From an uncultured Hungatella sp. (GTDB lineage: Bacteria; Bacillota; Clostridia; Lachnospirales; Lachnospiraceae), in contig CAJTUV010000005.1 of NCBI GenBank assembly GCA_910579515.1, positions 62,001-126,000 on the forward strand: a stretch of 64,000 bases of DNA. The letters are read 5' to 3'. Shown one piece after another: positions 25,554 through 33,718 of this stretch. Position 1 is the stretch's first letter. Every line of letters begins with the position of its first letter. Below the pieces are notes generated by a model that saw only the letters and a list, made by a program, of their open reading frames with translations, was not told where the DNA came from and did not search any database. The translations under genes were made by a program, and so were the position numbers.

Positions 25554-26066
25554 TTAAAGGTCCAGCAGTCCTTCCAGCACATGAACCGTCATCTGCCCTG
25601 CTTCTAAATCCACATTCAGAATACACTGCTTTATGGCTGGCAAAAGAATCTCCTTTCCACTGTTGGTTTGTACCACATACACATCATTGGCTCCGGTCTG
25701 AAGCACGTCCTTTAACGTGCCCAGCTCTTCTTTCTGGTCTGTAATTACCAAAAGTCCAATCAAATCCACAATGAAATTTTCATCTGGTCCCAATTTGACT
25801 GCCTGGTCCCGATGAATCAGAAGATCCTTTCCCTTGTAGATTTCAATATCATTTATATTGTCAAACCCTTTAAATTTTAAGATCGCCATGTTCTTAAAAA
25901 ATTTCACATGCTCAATCTCCAATGGTTTTTGCTCTTTTCCAGTATCCAAAAGGACTTCTTTTAATTGTTCAAATCGTTTCACATCGTCTGTGGTGGGAAA
26001 CACCTTGACCTCCCCCCGCACTCCGTGAGTCGAGGCAATAACGCCTACACGCAATGTCTTCTCCAT
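25554..26066 (-). CDS. rimM: Ribosome maturation factor RimM
   Basis: Assists maturation of the 30S head through S19. The N-terminal RimM domain shows RVGVIASTHGVRGEVKVFPT; the C-terminal PRC-barrel includes DVYVVQTNSGKEILLPAI. 170 residues, intact, and located between khpA and trmD as usual. Confidence 0.95.
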   Translation of the reverse strand: MEKTLRVGVIASTHGVRGEVKVFPTTDDVKRFEQLKEVLLDTGKEQKPLEIEHVKFFKNMAILKFKGFDNINDIEIYKGKDLLIHRDQAVKLGPDENFIVDLIGLLVITDQKEELGTLKDVLQTGANDVYVVQTNSGKEILLPAIKQCILNVDLEAGQMTVHVLEGLLDL

Positions 26067-26120
26067 AATCTGTCCTCACTCTATCTTCAAGATTCAGGAT
26101 TCAGTAGCTTTAACATTATA

Positions 26121-26153
26121 AAGACCGTCTGCCTGTAAAGGGCCGGCGGTCTT
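26121..26153 (-). terminator. Hairpin between khpA and rimM
   Basis: AAGACCG and CGGTCTT frame a GC-rich inner part; the stem is followed on the minus strand by TATAATG and not by a T-tract. Weak terminator or mRNA processing element in the operon. Confidence 0.4.
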
Positions 26154-26157
26154 ACCG

Positions 26158-26385
26158 TCACTGAATTTCAACAGTGACTTTTTTCTCTTCTTTTGAGGCT
26201 GCTGCTTTCACAACAGAACGAATCGCTTTAGCGATTCTGCCTTGTTTGCCGATGACCTTTCCCATATCGGAAGGGGCCACCTTTAACTCCACAATGATTT
26301 CCCCGTTTTTTTCAGTCTCAGTGACAGAAACCTCCTCTGGATGTTCCACCAGAGCCTTCGCCATAACTTCAACTAATTCTCTCAT
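26158..26385 (-). CDS. khpA: KH-domain RNA-binding protein KhpA
   Basis: 75-residue KH protein with the GKVIGKQGRIAKAIRSVVKA loop that contacts RNA (GxxG). Partner of KhpB/EloR in control of cell elongation and RNA stability in Gram-positive bacteria. Start chosen at ATG 26385 behind GAGGTGAT; earlier ATG codons at 26394 and 26391 lie in or upstream of that site. Confidence 0.93.
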   Translation of the reverse strand: MRELVEVMAKALVEHPEEVSVTETEKNGEIIVELKVAPSDMGKVIGKQGRIAKAIRSVVKAAASKEEKKVTVEIQ

Positions 26386-26400
26386 AATCATCACCTCAGA

Positions 26401-26643
26401 CTACTGAAGACCGGCGATCTTTAACAGCTTGCTGACGGTCTCTGTTGGCTGAGCGCCTGTTGCCAGCCATTTCTTTGTCGCTTCCTCGTTAAACTTGATT
26501 ACGCTTGGGTCCTGCTTCGGATCATAGTAACCAACTTCTTCGATGAATCTTCCATCTCTTGGAGATTTGGAATCTGCAACAACAATTCTATAGAAAGGAG
26601 CCTTTTTCTGTCCCATTCTTCTTAATCTCATCTTTACTGCCAT
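26401..26643 (-). CDS. rpsP: 30S ribosomal protein S16
   Basis: 80 residues beginning MAVKMRLRRMGQKKAPFYRI with the conserved ADSKSPRDGRFIEEVGYYDP. The start at 26643 follows GGAGGTGAAAGTT; the upstream ATG at 26652 overlaps the ribosome-binding site. It lies 15 bases before khpA. Confidence 0.97.
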   Translation of the reverse strand: MAVKMRLRRMGQKKAPFYRIVVADSKSPRDGRFIEEVGYYDPKQDPSVIKFNEEATKKWLATGAQPTETVSKLLKIAGLQ

Positions 26644-26727
26644 AACTTTCACCTCCTTATTTAATGATTACCTGTAACTTTTATAGACAAAAGCATCTCT
26701 GCTCTGCTAACAAATTGATAAACGCTG

Positions 26728-28092
26728 CTAAAATGGCATCCGAAATTTTCCCATCATGCCGCCTAATGCGCCCAAACCGCCTTTTCGCTTACCGCCCATG
26801 AGACCTGGAAGCTGCTTCATCATCTTGCGCATCTGGTCGAACTGTTTGACAATGCGGTTTACCTCGCTGATATCCACCCCTGCGCCTTTTGCAATTCTCT
26901 GCTTTCTGGACAGGTTTAAAACCGAAGGATTGGCTCTCTCTTCCTTTGTCATAGAAAGGATGATAGCCTCCACCCTGTTCATGGCGGAATCATCAATGTC
27001 CATATCGCCTTTTAGCTGAGGCATTCCGGGCATCATGCTCATAATGCTGGCCACGCCGCCCATCTTCTTAATCTGGCGCATCTGCTCCAGAAAATCATTG
27101 AAATCAAACTCTGCCTTCTTAAGCTTCTGAGTCAGCTCCTTTGCTTTGGCCTCATCTACCTCCAGCTCTGCCTTCTCAATCAGGGAAAGAATATCTCCCA
27201 TCCCTAAAATTCTGGAAGCCATCCGGTCTGGATAGAACTGTTCCAAATCAGAAAGCTTTTCACCCATACCAATGTATAAAATCGGTTTTCCGGTCACTGC
27301 TTTGATGGAAAGAGCGGCTCCGCCTCTGGTATCGCCGTCTAATTTTGTTAAGATAACGCCGTCGATGCCTATTTTATTCTGAAAGCTCTCTGCCACATTC
27401 ACCGCATCCTGGCCAGTCATGGCGTCCACAACCAAAAGGGTCTGATGAACGGTAATCGCTTCTTTGATGGCCTGAAGCTCTCCCATCATATCCTCATCAA
27501 TGTGAAGCCGGCCTGCAGTATCCAAAATCACCACATTAAAGTTATTCTTCTGAGCGTGCTCTAAAGCAGCCTTGGCAATGTTTACCGGATTTTGATTGTC
27601 TCCCATGGAGAAAACAGGCACTCCCTGCTTCTGACCGTTGATCTGCAGCTGCTGAATCGCAGCCGGACGATACACGTCACAGGCGGCTAAGAGAGGATTT
27701 CTTCCTTTTGCCTTCAGCTTTCCCGCTATCTTGGCAGTGGTGGTGGTTTTTCCTGCTCCCTGAAGACCAGCCATTAAAATGACCGTAAGATCACCTGCCG
27801 GCTGTAGAGAAATCTCCGTGGTCTCGGACCCCATAAGGGAAATCAATTCCTCATGAACAATCTTTATGACCATCTGGCCCGGCGTCAGACTGTTTAACAC
27901 ATCCTGCCCCACAGCCCGCTCCTGCACAGAGTTTACAAACTGCTTGACCACCTTGAAACTGACATCTGCTTCCAAGAGTGCCATCTTTACTTCCTTTAAG
28001 GCCGCCTTCACGTCTGCTTCTGTCAATCGGCCCTTGCCGCGTAAACTTTTAAACACATTTTGCAGTTTATCTGATAAACTTTCAAAAGCCAT
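26728..28092 (-). CDS. ffh: Signal recognition particle protein Ffh
   Basis: GTPase that targets nascent membrane proteins. N-terminal helical bundle, then the G domain with GLQGAGKTTTTAKIAG near residue 108, DTAGRLHIDEDM, and TKLDGDTRGG; the C-terminal Met-rich M domain binds SRP RNA and signal peptides (MSMMPGMPQ, QMRKMMKQLPG). 454 residues. Forms an operon with ylxM upstream and rpsP downstream. No SRP RNA gene was seen in the window. Confidence 0.97.
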   Translation of the reverse strand: MAFESLSDKLQNVFKSLRGKGRLTEADVKAALKEVKMALLEADVSFKVVKQFVNSVQERAVGQDVLNSLTPGQMVIKIVHEELISLMGSETTEISLQPAGDLTVILMAGLQGAGKTTTTAKIAGKLKAKGRNPLLAACDVYRPAAIQQLQINGQKQGVPVFSMGDNQNPVNIAKAALEHAQKNNFNVVILDTAGRLHIDEDMMGELQAIKEAITVHQTLLVVDAMTGQDAVNVAESFQNKIGIDGVILTKLDGDTRGGAALSIKAVTGKPILYIGMGEKLSDLEQFYPDRMASRILGMGDILSLIEKAELEVDEAKAKELTQKLKKAEFDFNDFLEQMRQIKKMGGVASIMSMMPGMPQLKGDMDIDDSAMNRVEAIILSMTKEERANPSVLNLSRKQRIAKGAGVDISEVNRIVKQFDQMRKMMKQLPGLMGGKRKGGLGALGGMMGKFRMPF

Positions 28093-28119
28093 GGAAGCTC
28101 CTCCTGTTCTGATAGATTC

Positions 28120-28461
28120 TTATAATTCAAGAATTTGGCTGGCAATCCTTTCAATCTTCTGAATCAAGCCCTGTTCTCTGGTCTGCTGATATTCCTTTGT
28201 AATTTGGCGGATCTCCTCCACCATCTTTTTGGTTTGATGAAACTTCTCAACCAATTTTAGCTTTTCCTCGTATTCTGCTAAAATCTTATCACAGCGCCTC
28301 ACCAAATCGTGAACGCCCTGTCTGCTGATTCCCTGCTCTTTGGCAATCTCGCTTAAGGATAAATCGTGAATGACCACATCCTCGTAAATTTTTCGCTGAT
28401 GGGGCGTCAGCAATTCTCCATAAAAATCATACAGCATTCCCTGTTCTACAATCTTTTCCAT
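28120..28461 (-). CDS. ylxM: YlxM/UPF0122 helix-turn-helix protein, SRP-associated
   Basis: 113-residue sigma-70 region 4-like protein with LSLSEIAKEQGISRQGVHDLV as its helix-turn-helix. Known to lie upstream of ffh and to modulate SRP GTPase activity in some species. Start at ATG 28461 behind AGGTGAT gives the standard MEKIVEQGMLYDFYG N-terminus. Confidence 0.93.
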   Translation of the reverse strand: MEKIVEQGMLYDFYGELLTPHQRKIYEDVVIHDLSLSEIAKEQGISRQGVHDLVRRCDKILAEYEEKLKLVEKFHQTKKMVEEIRQITKEYQQTREQGLIQKIERIASQILEL

Positions 28462-28516
28462 TTCATCACCTGAGTTATCATACACGAAAACGGGCAAAGT
28501 GTCAAGTGTTTTTTCT

Positions 28517-28732
28517 TTACAAACTATCGTTCAACAATTCCATAGTCAACCGCAGCACTTTGTTCTGACTCTCTTTTTGCAATCCACAAAACATTTGCCG
28601 GATAGCTTCACATCTGTATGCCCTTTCCTGGTCACTCCGAAAATAACCATCCTCACAGGTATATTGCTTTCGGTATCGGGTGCTTTCGGCTCTCCCGGCT
28701 GTTGTGTTCCTCTCTTTGATGATATAAGTATA
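28517..28732 (-). pseudogene. Possible decayed gene, no start codon
   Basis: A minus-strand frame of 71 codons ends at TAA 28517-28519 and reads like a real C-terminus (CEDGYFRSDQERAYR and QKESQNKVLRLTMELL), with amphipathic helix spacing. No ATG, GTG or TTG start is found in it after the upstream TGA; ATC-ATC-AAA follows where a start might once have been. It may be a relic of a helix-turn-helix-type regulator. A different minus-strand frame here (28546-28746) has an ATG but unconvincing composition. Tentative. Confidence 0.35.
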
Positions 28733-28739
28733 TCAGTTA

Positions 28740-28768
28740 TGTACATATCCTTTACAATATGTTATACT
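28740..28768 (+). promoter_or_regulatory. Predicted promoter of the ribbon-helix-helix/Uma2 operon
   Basis: TGTACA (28740-28745) and TATACT (28763-28768) are 17 bases apart. If used, transcription begins near 28775, downstream of the first ATG (28759) of the next gene, so translation would have to begin later. Confidence 0.45.
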
Positions 28769-28986
28769 TGCAAGGTAAGGTGGAGAAGATACCTTTATCC
28801 ACGATTAATTATCCCATAAGAAAGAAATTAAAGCGTATTCCTCTTGATGTGGCAAAAGAGAAATATGACCAAATCAAATCCGCAGCAGAAACAACAGGAG
28901 AATCTGTTAATGGATACATCAAAAAAGCTATTGATGAACGCATGGAGCGGGACAATCTTTCCCCTGCTGCCTCCGAAACCCCATAA
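28759..28986 (+). CDS. Small ribbon-helix-helix-like protein
   Basis: Up to 75 residues. The stretch KRIPLDVAKEKYDQIKSAAE followed by TTGESVNGYIKKAIDERMER fits the beta-helix-helix pattern of Arc/MetJ-type DNA-binding antitoxin-like proteins. The start is uncertain: ATG 28759 lies inside the predicted -10 element, while AAGGTGGAG at 28776-28784 points to a start at or after GTG 28780, possibly with a non-standard codon. The Uma2 gene follows after 23 bases on the same strand. Possible roles are autoregulator of the pair or orphan antitoxin; neither is shown. Confidence 0.65.
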   Translation: MLYLQGKVEKIPLSTINYPIRKKLKRIPLDVAKEKYDQIKSAAETTGESVNGYIKKAIDERMERDNLSPAASETP

Positions 28987-29009
28987 CCACCCCCAAAAAG
29001 GAGAACCTC

Positions 29010-29567
29010 ATGTCTGAAGCATTAGCCCACACAAACATTTACACAGAAGAGGACTACTACAACCTGCCAGAGAACGTCAGAGCCGAACTCATAGACGGTC
29101 AAATCTATTACATGTCGGCCCCCAGCAGGATACACCAGAGAATACTCATGTTCTTATCAAACACTATTTTCAACTACCTTAACTCTAAAAAAGGCCCCTG
29201 TGAGGTTTACCCTGCCCCATTTGCCGTCAAGCTGTTTTCTGAAGATGACAGAAACGTGGTAGAGCCGGATATCAGTGTAATATGTGACTCCAATAAGCTG
29301 ACGGATCGGGGCTGTACCGGAGCGCCAGACTGGATTGTAGAAATTGTCTCTCCCAGTAATTCCAGCTATGACTATGTACGCAAACTGAACCTTTACATGG
29401 ACGCTGGAGTGAGGGAGTACTGGATAGTGAATCCTATGGAGCAGGAAGTATTAGTATACTTTCTGGAACAGGATAAATTTAAAGTCAAATCTTACACTCT
29501 CCAGGACAAAATAAAGGTCAATATCTATGACGATCTGTGGATTGACTTTACAGATCTAAGACTGTGA
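29010..29567 (+). CDS. Uma2-family (DUF820) restriction-endonuclease-like protein
   Basis: 185 residues. The fold is PD-(D/E)xK: a start LPENVRAELIDGQIYYMSAP, then VVEPDISVICD, DWIVEIVSPSN with the catalytic acidic residues, and KLNLYMDAGVREYWIVNP typical of Uma2. The family is expanded in cyanobacteria and scattered in Firmicutes; its function is unknown, with mobile-DNA or defence roles suggested. It has a strong ribosome-binding site (AAGGAG) and a terminator 14 bases after the stop. Confidence 0.9.
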   Translation: MSEALAHTNIYTEEDYYNLPENVRAELIDGQIYYMSAPSRIHQRILMFLSNTIFNYLNSKKGPCEVYPAPFAVKLFSEDDRNVVEPDISVICDSNKLTDRGCTGAPDWIVEIVSPSNSSYDYVRKLNLYMDAGVREYWIVNPMEQEVLVYFLEQDKFKVKSYTLQDKIKVNIYDDLWIDFTDLRL

Positions 29568-29580
29568 TCCTCTTCGCAGG

Positions 29581-29607
29581 GCCTCCTGAACATGCCAGGG
29601 GGCTTTT
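29581..29607 (+). terminator. Rho-independent terminator after the Uma2 gene
   Basis: GCCTCCTG and CAGGGGGC form an eight-base stem (one T-G pair) with a seven-base loop, followed by TTTT. A second hairpin (29594-29615) overlaps it and could compete. Confidence 0.65.
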
Positions 29608-29905
29608 CCTCTGGCGGCAAGACTCCAGCACTGAACCTGACAGGAAATAGTCCCGGAATCTCTGAGGGACTGGATAACGAAACGTTTCAGACTTCCCCAA
29701 CATCTTGGGGAGGATGTCGGGATTCACGACTCCCCAGCACAGGGCCTCTCCCCAAAATAGGAAAACTTCCGTAGGCACACCATCGACACAAGTGTCGAAG
29801 AATCATCACAAGTGGACGCGGCAGAATCGCCGATTACTAACAAACTGGGAAAGCATACGCACTTGAGTATACGGAAGAACGCCGACTACCTGGCAAATTT
29901 CTTAT
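29608..29905. ncRNA. Gene-free structured stretch, candidate non-coding RNA of unknown class
   Basis: The 357 bases between the Uma2 and acyltransferase genes hold no convincing gene but many stems: AGTCCC/GGGACT (29649-29671), CCCCAA/TTGGGG (29695-29710), GTCG/CGAC (29717-29730), CGACA/TGTCG (29784-29797) and CGGC/GCCG (29819-29832). The TTGGGGAG at 29705-29712 can pair with three partners: CCCCAA upstream, CTCCCC at 29730-29735 and CTCCCCAA at 29747-29754. This is far more order than in other spacers here. It could be a large structured RNA (for example of raiA or HEARO type) or a decayed element; I cannot assign the class, and the strand is uncertain though the stems are drawn on the plus strand. 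Confidence 0.45.
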
Positions 29906-29924
29906 TTTCCAATTAATTCTACCC

Positions 29925-30914
29925 CTAATTCAACTGCATACTTTTGTGTCGCAAAAATCCTGTTAATTTCTGCTCCACAACCACATAAGAAATCCAGGAA
30001 CACCCCAGAGTCACAGACAGTATAACTAAAAATACCGCCCACTTAAGACCCACGTTGAAATTTCCAGCCACTACTTTAAAAAACGCCATGGTAAAATATT
30101 CAATCAAATAAATGGAGTACGACATATTTCCAAGCTCCACCAGCACCTTGGGAAACTGTTTCTTTCCCCATCCCAAAATAAGAGTACAAAAAAGTGCAAA
30201 CATAGGAATCCCAGGATAAAGAAAACGAGGAATCCCGCTGATTCTGCCGCCAAAGAAAATCATCCAGAGAGCCAAGACAAACGCCGTCATGGTACAAAAC
30301 ACTCTGACCCGCTTTTGATTTCTGTATTCCTGAACCTTTTCTATGAGATAAAAAGCCAAAATCCCCATAGAAAACTCCAGAAGAAAAGAATTGGCATAAT
30401 ACCCTATATAGAAATGCTCTCCCGGAAGAATCCAGTTTACAACCGTAAGCGCTGCTGTGATTCCTACTGTAATCATTGCCCGATGCTTGTGACAAACTTT
30501 CATAGCCAAAAAGAAAATAAGATAGAACATTACCTCATAATTCAAGGTCCACCCAGCTCCAAGGATCGGGGTATCATATCCATAGCTATTCTGAAATGGA
30601 ATAAAAAGCATGGATTTGATCAGATATTCCGGCTTAGGCTCGCTCATAATAGACAACGAGGGCCGGATACAGATAATTCCATAGTATAAAATAGTCAGCG
30701 CCCAGTAAAGCGGAATAAGACGGATTCCCCTTTTTAAGAGAAATCCTTTGTCCGACTGAGCTGACTGAGTAGTGTAAATCATAATATAACCACTGACAAA
30801 GCTAAATAGTTCTACGCCAAAGTATCCAAACTCCCCTGCAATTCCCGAATGATATAAGATGACGCAGCATGCGCCTAAAAAACGAAGTATCTGAATCAGG
30901 TCAATCCGCTTCAA
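29925..30914 (-). CDS. Acyltransferase 3 family membrane protein (OafA/ExoZ-like)
   Basis: 329 residues, about ten membrane segments. The N-terminus IQILRFLGACCVILYHSG contains the catalytic His of the Acyl_transf_3 family, and FFGVELFSF-like FGYFGVELFSFVSGYIMIY follows. Such proteins transfer acetyl or other acyl groups to cell-surface glycans. Stand-alone gene with no visible glycan cluster, so the substrate is not predictable. Confidence 0.92.
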   Translation of the reverse strand: MKRIDLIQILRFLGACCVILYHSGIAGEFGYFGVELFSFVSGYIMIYTTQSAQSDKGFLLKRGIRLIPLYWALTILYYGIICIRPSLSIMSEPKPEYLIKSMLFIPFQNSYGYDTPILGAGWTLNYEVMFYLIFFLAMKVCHKHRAMITVGITAALTVVNWILPGEHFYIGYYANSFLLEFSMGILAFYLIEKVQEYRNQKRVRVFCTMTAFVLALWMIFFGGRISGIPRFLYPGIPMFALFCTLILGWGKKQFPKVLVELGNMSYSIYLIEYFTMAFFKVVAGNFNVGLKWAVFLVILSVTLGCSWISYVVVEQKLTGFLRHKSMQLN

Positions 30915-31039
30915 GCAAGTACACTCCTAAAATTTTTTCTTATATCCTACCATAATGACCAATTTTTTTCAATCTATAGACGAAAACCGGGGAAAGTGGT
31001 ATACTTTTTTCAATATGAACTCATCCCTGGAGGCTACTT

Positions 31040-31828
31040 ATGAAAAATGGTATGACAAACGACCTTGATTTTGAAAAAGATTATGACAAGATAAGACAGA
31101 TTCAGCCCCAATCAAACAATAACGGCTACTATCTTCCCCCCAGCCGTCCAAGAGGCAGAGGAGGCTATAGGCGAAATATTTTAAACGGCCTTCCCGCCAC
31201 CCTTTTAGCTGCTCTTCTCGCTCTTTTACTTGGGTGCGGAGCCGGCCTTGGCGGCGGATATTTTCTGTGGGGTTACGAAAAACCCTATGATGTAGACTTA
31301 AAATCCATCCAGGCGCCTGACTGGGTAGACCAAAAGTTTATACGAAAAAACATTTTTTCCAGACCAGACGTGTCTTTAAAGCGAATCAACAACATTGTCA
31401 TTCACTATGTGGGAAATCCAGGCTCCAGCGCAGAGGCAAACCGTCAGTACTTCGACAGTCTGGCAGACCAGGATCCCCAAAAATCGGGAGATTCTTCCAG
31501 CTGCCACTTCATTGTTGGACTGGAAGGAGAAATCCTTCAGTGCATCCCCATCAGCGAGATCGCCTATGCAAACGCCCCCCGCAACCAGGACACCATCTCC
31601 GTAGAAACGTGTCATCCAGACAGCACCGGCAAATACAACGAAGCCACCTATGACTCCCTCGTAAAACTCACAGCTTGGCTCTGTAAAGAACTGGAACTGT
31701 CGCCCAAAGAGGTGATCCGCCACTACGATGTCAACGAAAAAGGCTGCCCCAGATATTTTGTCGACCATGAAGACGAGTGGAAACAGTTTAAAAAAGACGT
31801 TCAAACAGCCTTAAAAGAACTCAAATAG
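31040..31828 (+). CDS. Membrane-anchored N-acetylmuramoyl-L-alanine amidase (Amidase_2)
   Basis: 262 residues: a cytoplasmic N-terminus, one membrane segment at about residues 55-77, and an extracellular amidase domain. Zinc ligands are visible in IVIHYVGNPGSS (His), VIRHYDVNEKGCPRYF (His and Cys); the catalytic Glu lies in ISVETCHPDS. Cleaves the MurNAc-L-Ala bond of peptidoglycan, for remodelling or germination-type functions. Plus strand, single gene, ending in a strong bidirectional terminator. Confidence 0.9.
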   Translation: MKNGMTNDLDFEKDYDKIRQIQPQSNNNGYYLPPSRPRGRGGYRRNILNGLPATLLAALLALLLGCGAGLGGGYFLWGYEKPYDVDLKSIQAPDWVDQKFIRKNIFSRPDVSLKRINNIVIHYVGNPGSSAEANRQYFDSLADQDPQKSGDSSSCHFIVGLEGEILQCIPISEIAYANAPRNQDTISVETCHPDSTGKYNEATYDSLVKLTAWLCKELELSPKEVIRHYDVNEKGCPRYFVDHEDEWKQFKKDVQTALKELK

Positions 31829-31843
31829 GCTTTTAGCTCCAAA

Positions 31844-31907
31844 AACAGCCATAAAAAAGCAATAGATACAGTCTGTATCCAGTGTTTTTTTATGGCTGTT
31901 CTTTTTT
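31844..31907. terminator. Bidirectional rho-independent terminator
   Basis: A 15-base perfect stem (AACAGCCATAAAAAA and its complement) with an inner GATACAG/CTGTATC-type hairpin is flanked by T-tracts on both strands. It stops the plus-strand amidase gene and the minus-strand ABC operon. Confidence 0.85.
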
Positions 31908-31913
31908 CCATCC

Positions 31914-32711
31914 TTATTTTGCCAGCAGCATTCGGTCGTTGGCCAGTTCTCCACCGCTTGCCTCAGCAAACTTGTGAAGCAAATCCTCTACTGTCAATTT
32001 CTTTTTTTCTTCCCCAGACACATCATAGATGATCTGTCCCTCGCTCATCATAATCAAGCGGTTTCCAATCTGAATCGCATCCCGCATGTTGTGCGTAATC
32101 ATCAACGTAGTCAAATGGTCTTGATTTACCATAGTCTTTGTAGTCTCCAAAACCTTAGCCGCCGTCTTGGGATCAAGAGCCGCCGTGTGTTCATCCAGCA
32201 AAAGCAGCTTCGGCTTTTTTAAAGTAGCCATGAGAAGCGTCAATGCCTGTCTCTGTCCTCCAGAAAGAAGTCCAACCTTGGAAGTCAGACGGTTCTCCAG
32301 ACCTAATCCCAGTTTTGCCAATAATTCCCGATACATTTTCCGCTCACTGTTGTTGATTCCATTTTTCAGCGTCCTTCTGTCCCCTCTGCGCAGAGCCAAA
32401 GCCAGATTTTCCTCAATTCCCATTTTAGCTGCGGTTCCGTTCATAGGGTCCTGAAACACCCTCCCCAGAAATTTTGCCCGTTTGTATTCAGGAAGCCTTG
32501 TAACCTCCTGGTCGTCAATCAAAATCTGTCCCTCGTCCACCATCCAGGTGCCTGCGATCGCATTTAACAGAGTAGATTTTCCAGCCCCGTTTCCACCGAT
32601 TACCGTTACAAAATCCCCGTCCTGCAAGGTCAAATTTAAGCCTCTTAAAGCCTGCTTCTCATTGACAGTGCCAGGATTAAACGTCTTGGATATTCTTCTT
32701 ATTTCCAGCAT
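31914..32711 (-). CDS. ABC transporter ATP-binding protein
   Basis: 265 residues: Walker A GGNGAGKSTLLNAIAG near residue 39, signature LLSGGQRQALTLLMA, Walker B LLLLDEHTAALDPKT and the His switch MITHN. Partner of the permease and PF04392-type binding protein upstream, with a one-base overlap to the permease gene. Last gene in the operon. Confidence 0.94.
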   Translation of the reverse strand: MLEIRRISKTFNPGTVNEKQALRGLNLTLQDGDFVTVIGGNGAGKSTLLNAIAGTWMVDEGQILIDDQEVTRLPEYKRAKFLGRVFQDPMNGTAAKMGIEENLALALRRGDRRTLKNGINNSERKMYRELLAKLGLGLENRLTSKVGLLSGGQRQALTLLMATLKKPKLLLLDEHTAALDPKTAAKVLETTKTMVNQDHLTTLMITHNMRDAIQIGNRLIMMSEGQIIYDVSGEEKKKLTVEDLLHKFAEASGGELANDRMLLAK

Positions 32712-33628
32712 CAGCCGTTCCCTCCCTTTCTTGCCGGTTTAGAAAATGGTGTTCCATACTGGAACTGCCACAAGAATACTGCTACAATAAGCGCAGACAA
32801 AAGTTTTAATAAGTCTGTGTCAACTCCCAGCCAGATAACTACCTGAAGTACCAGATAATAGATAATCGAACCAAGCGACACGCCCAAAAGTAAAAAGGCA
32901 AAATTATGGAATATTTTCCCAAAAACCGCCTCGCCGATAATCACAGCGGCAAGTCCGATCACAATCGCTCCGCGCCCCATGTTAATGTCCGCAAATCCCT
33001 GATACTGAGTTAAAAGAGCGCCAGAAAATGCCACCAAACCATTCGAAATCATCAGTCCCAACACCCTGTTAAAATCTGTATTGATTCCCTGAGCCCTCGC
33101 CATTTTATCATTACAGCCAGTCGCTCTCAAAGAACAGCCCAGCTCCGTTCCAAAAAACCAATACAAAATCCCAATCAGCACAATGGTAATCAAAATCACC
33201 AAAAAAATTGTATTTTTAAAGAAAGGAACATTCTTAATAAAACGCAGGGACACCAATAGCTGATACTTATCCACATTAATGGCCTGGTTCGCCTTTCCCA
33301 TAATTTTCAAATTCACTGACCAAAGTCCAAGCTGAGTCAAAATACCAGACAAAATAGCCGGAATTCCCATAAATGTGTGAAACAACCCTGTCACCATACC
33401 GCAGAGCATACCTGCTGCCAAAGCCCCTGCCATGGCAACCCACACATGATGCCCTTTTAGCATCAACATAATACAAACTGCGCCGCCGGTACACAGCGAA
33501 CCGTCCACTGTCAGATCTGCAAAATCCAGAACACGGTAGGTGATATAAACCCCTATCGCCATAATTCCCCAAATCAATCCCTGAGCCACCGCGCCCGGCA
33601 AAGCATTGACTAAACTTAATATATTCAT
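32711..33628 (-). CDS. ABC transporter permease, branched-chain-amino-acid-permease-like
   Basis: 305 residues with eight to ten membrane segments. The GFADINMGRGAIVIGLAAVI stretch and the LDFADLTVDGSL start are typical of permeases that pair with ABC_sub_bind proteins (TrpY-like). Acts as the membrane channel, probably as a homodimer since only one permease gene is present. Confidence 0.9.
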   Translation of the reverse strand: MNILSLVNALPGAVAQGLIWGIMAIGVYITYRVLDFADLTVDGSLCTGGAVCIMLMLKGHHVWVAMAGALAAGMLCGMVTGLFHTFMGIPAILSGILTQLGLWSVNLKIMGKANQAINVDKYQLLVSLRFIKNVPFFKNTIFLVILITIVLIGILYWFFGTELGCSLRATGCNDKMARAQGINTDFNRVLGLMISNGLVAFSGALLTQYQGFADINMGRGAIVIGLAAVIIGEAVFGKIFHNFAFLLLGVSLGSIIYYLVLQVVIWLGVDTDLLKLLSALIVAVFLWQFQYGTPFSKPARKGGNG

Positions 33629-33718
33629 CCCTTGTCACCTCAATTTACAATCTCCAATACCGCGAAAACGGCAGCGAAGCATAGCCTGCCTCGCTGCTGC
33701 AATCAATCTTTATTCAAA

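Noticed and set aside
28546..28746. 66-codon minus-strand frame with ATG next to the ribbon-helix-helix promoter
   Set aside because: Composition is not convincing; a different frame in the same place reads more like a protein relic.
29010..29567. Established toxin-antitoxin annotation for the RHH/Uma2 pair
   Set aside because: Uma2 proteins have no proven toxin function; kept only as a hypothesis.
29548..29778. 76-codon minus-strand open frame in the structured region
   Set aside because: Its composition (Pro, Arg, Ser, Trp-rich) and overlap with several hairpins look like a by-product of the structured sequence; no ribosome-binding site or known family.
30100..30495. 131-codon frame inside the acyltransferase gene
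   Set aside because: Another-frame shadow of a well-supported membrane protein gene on the same strand.
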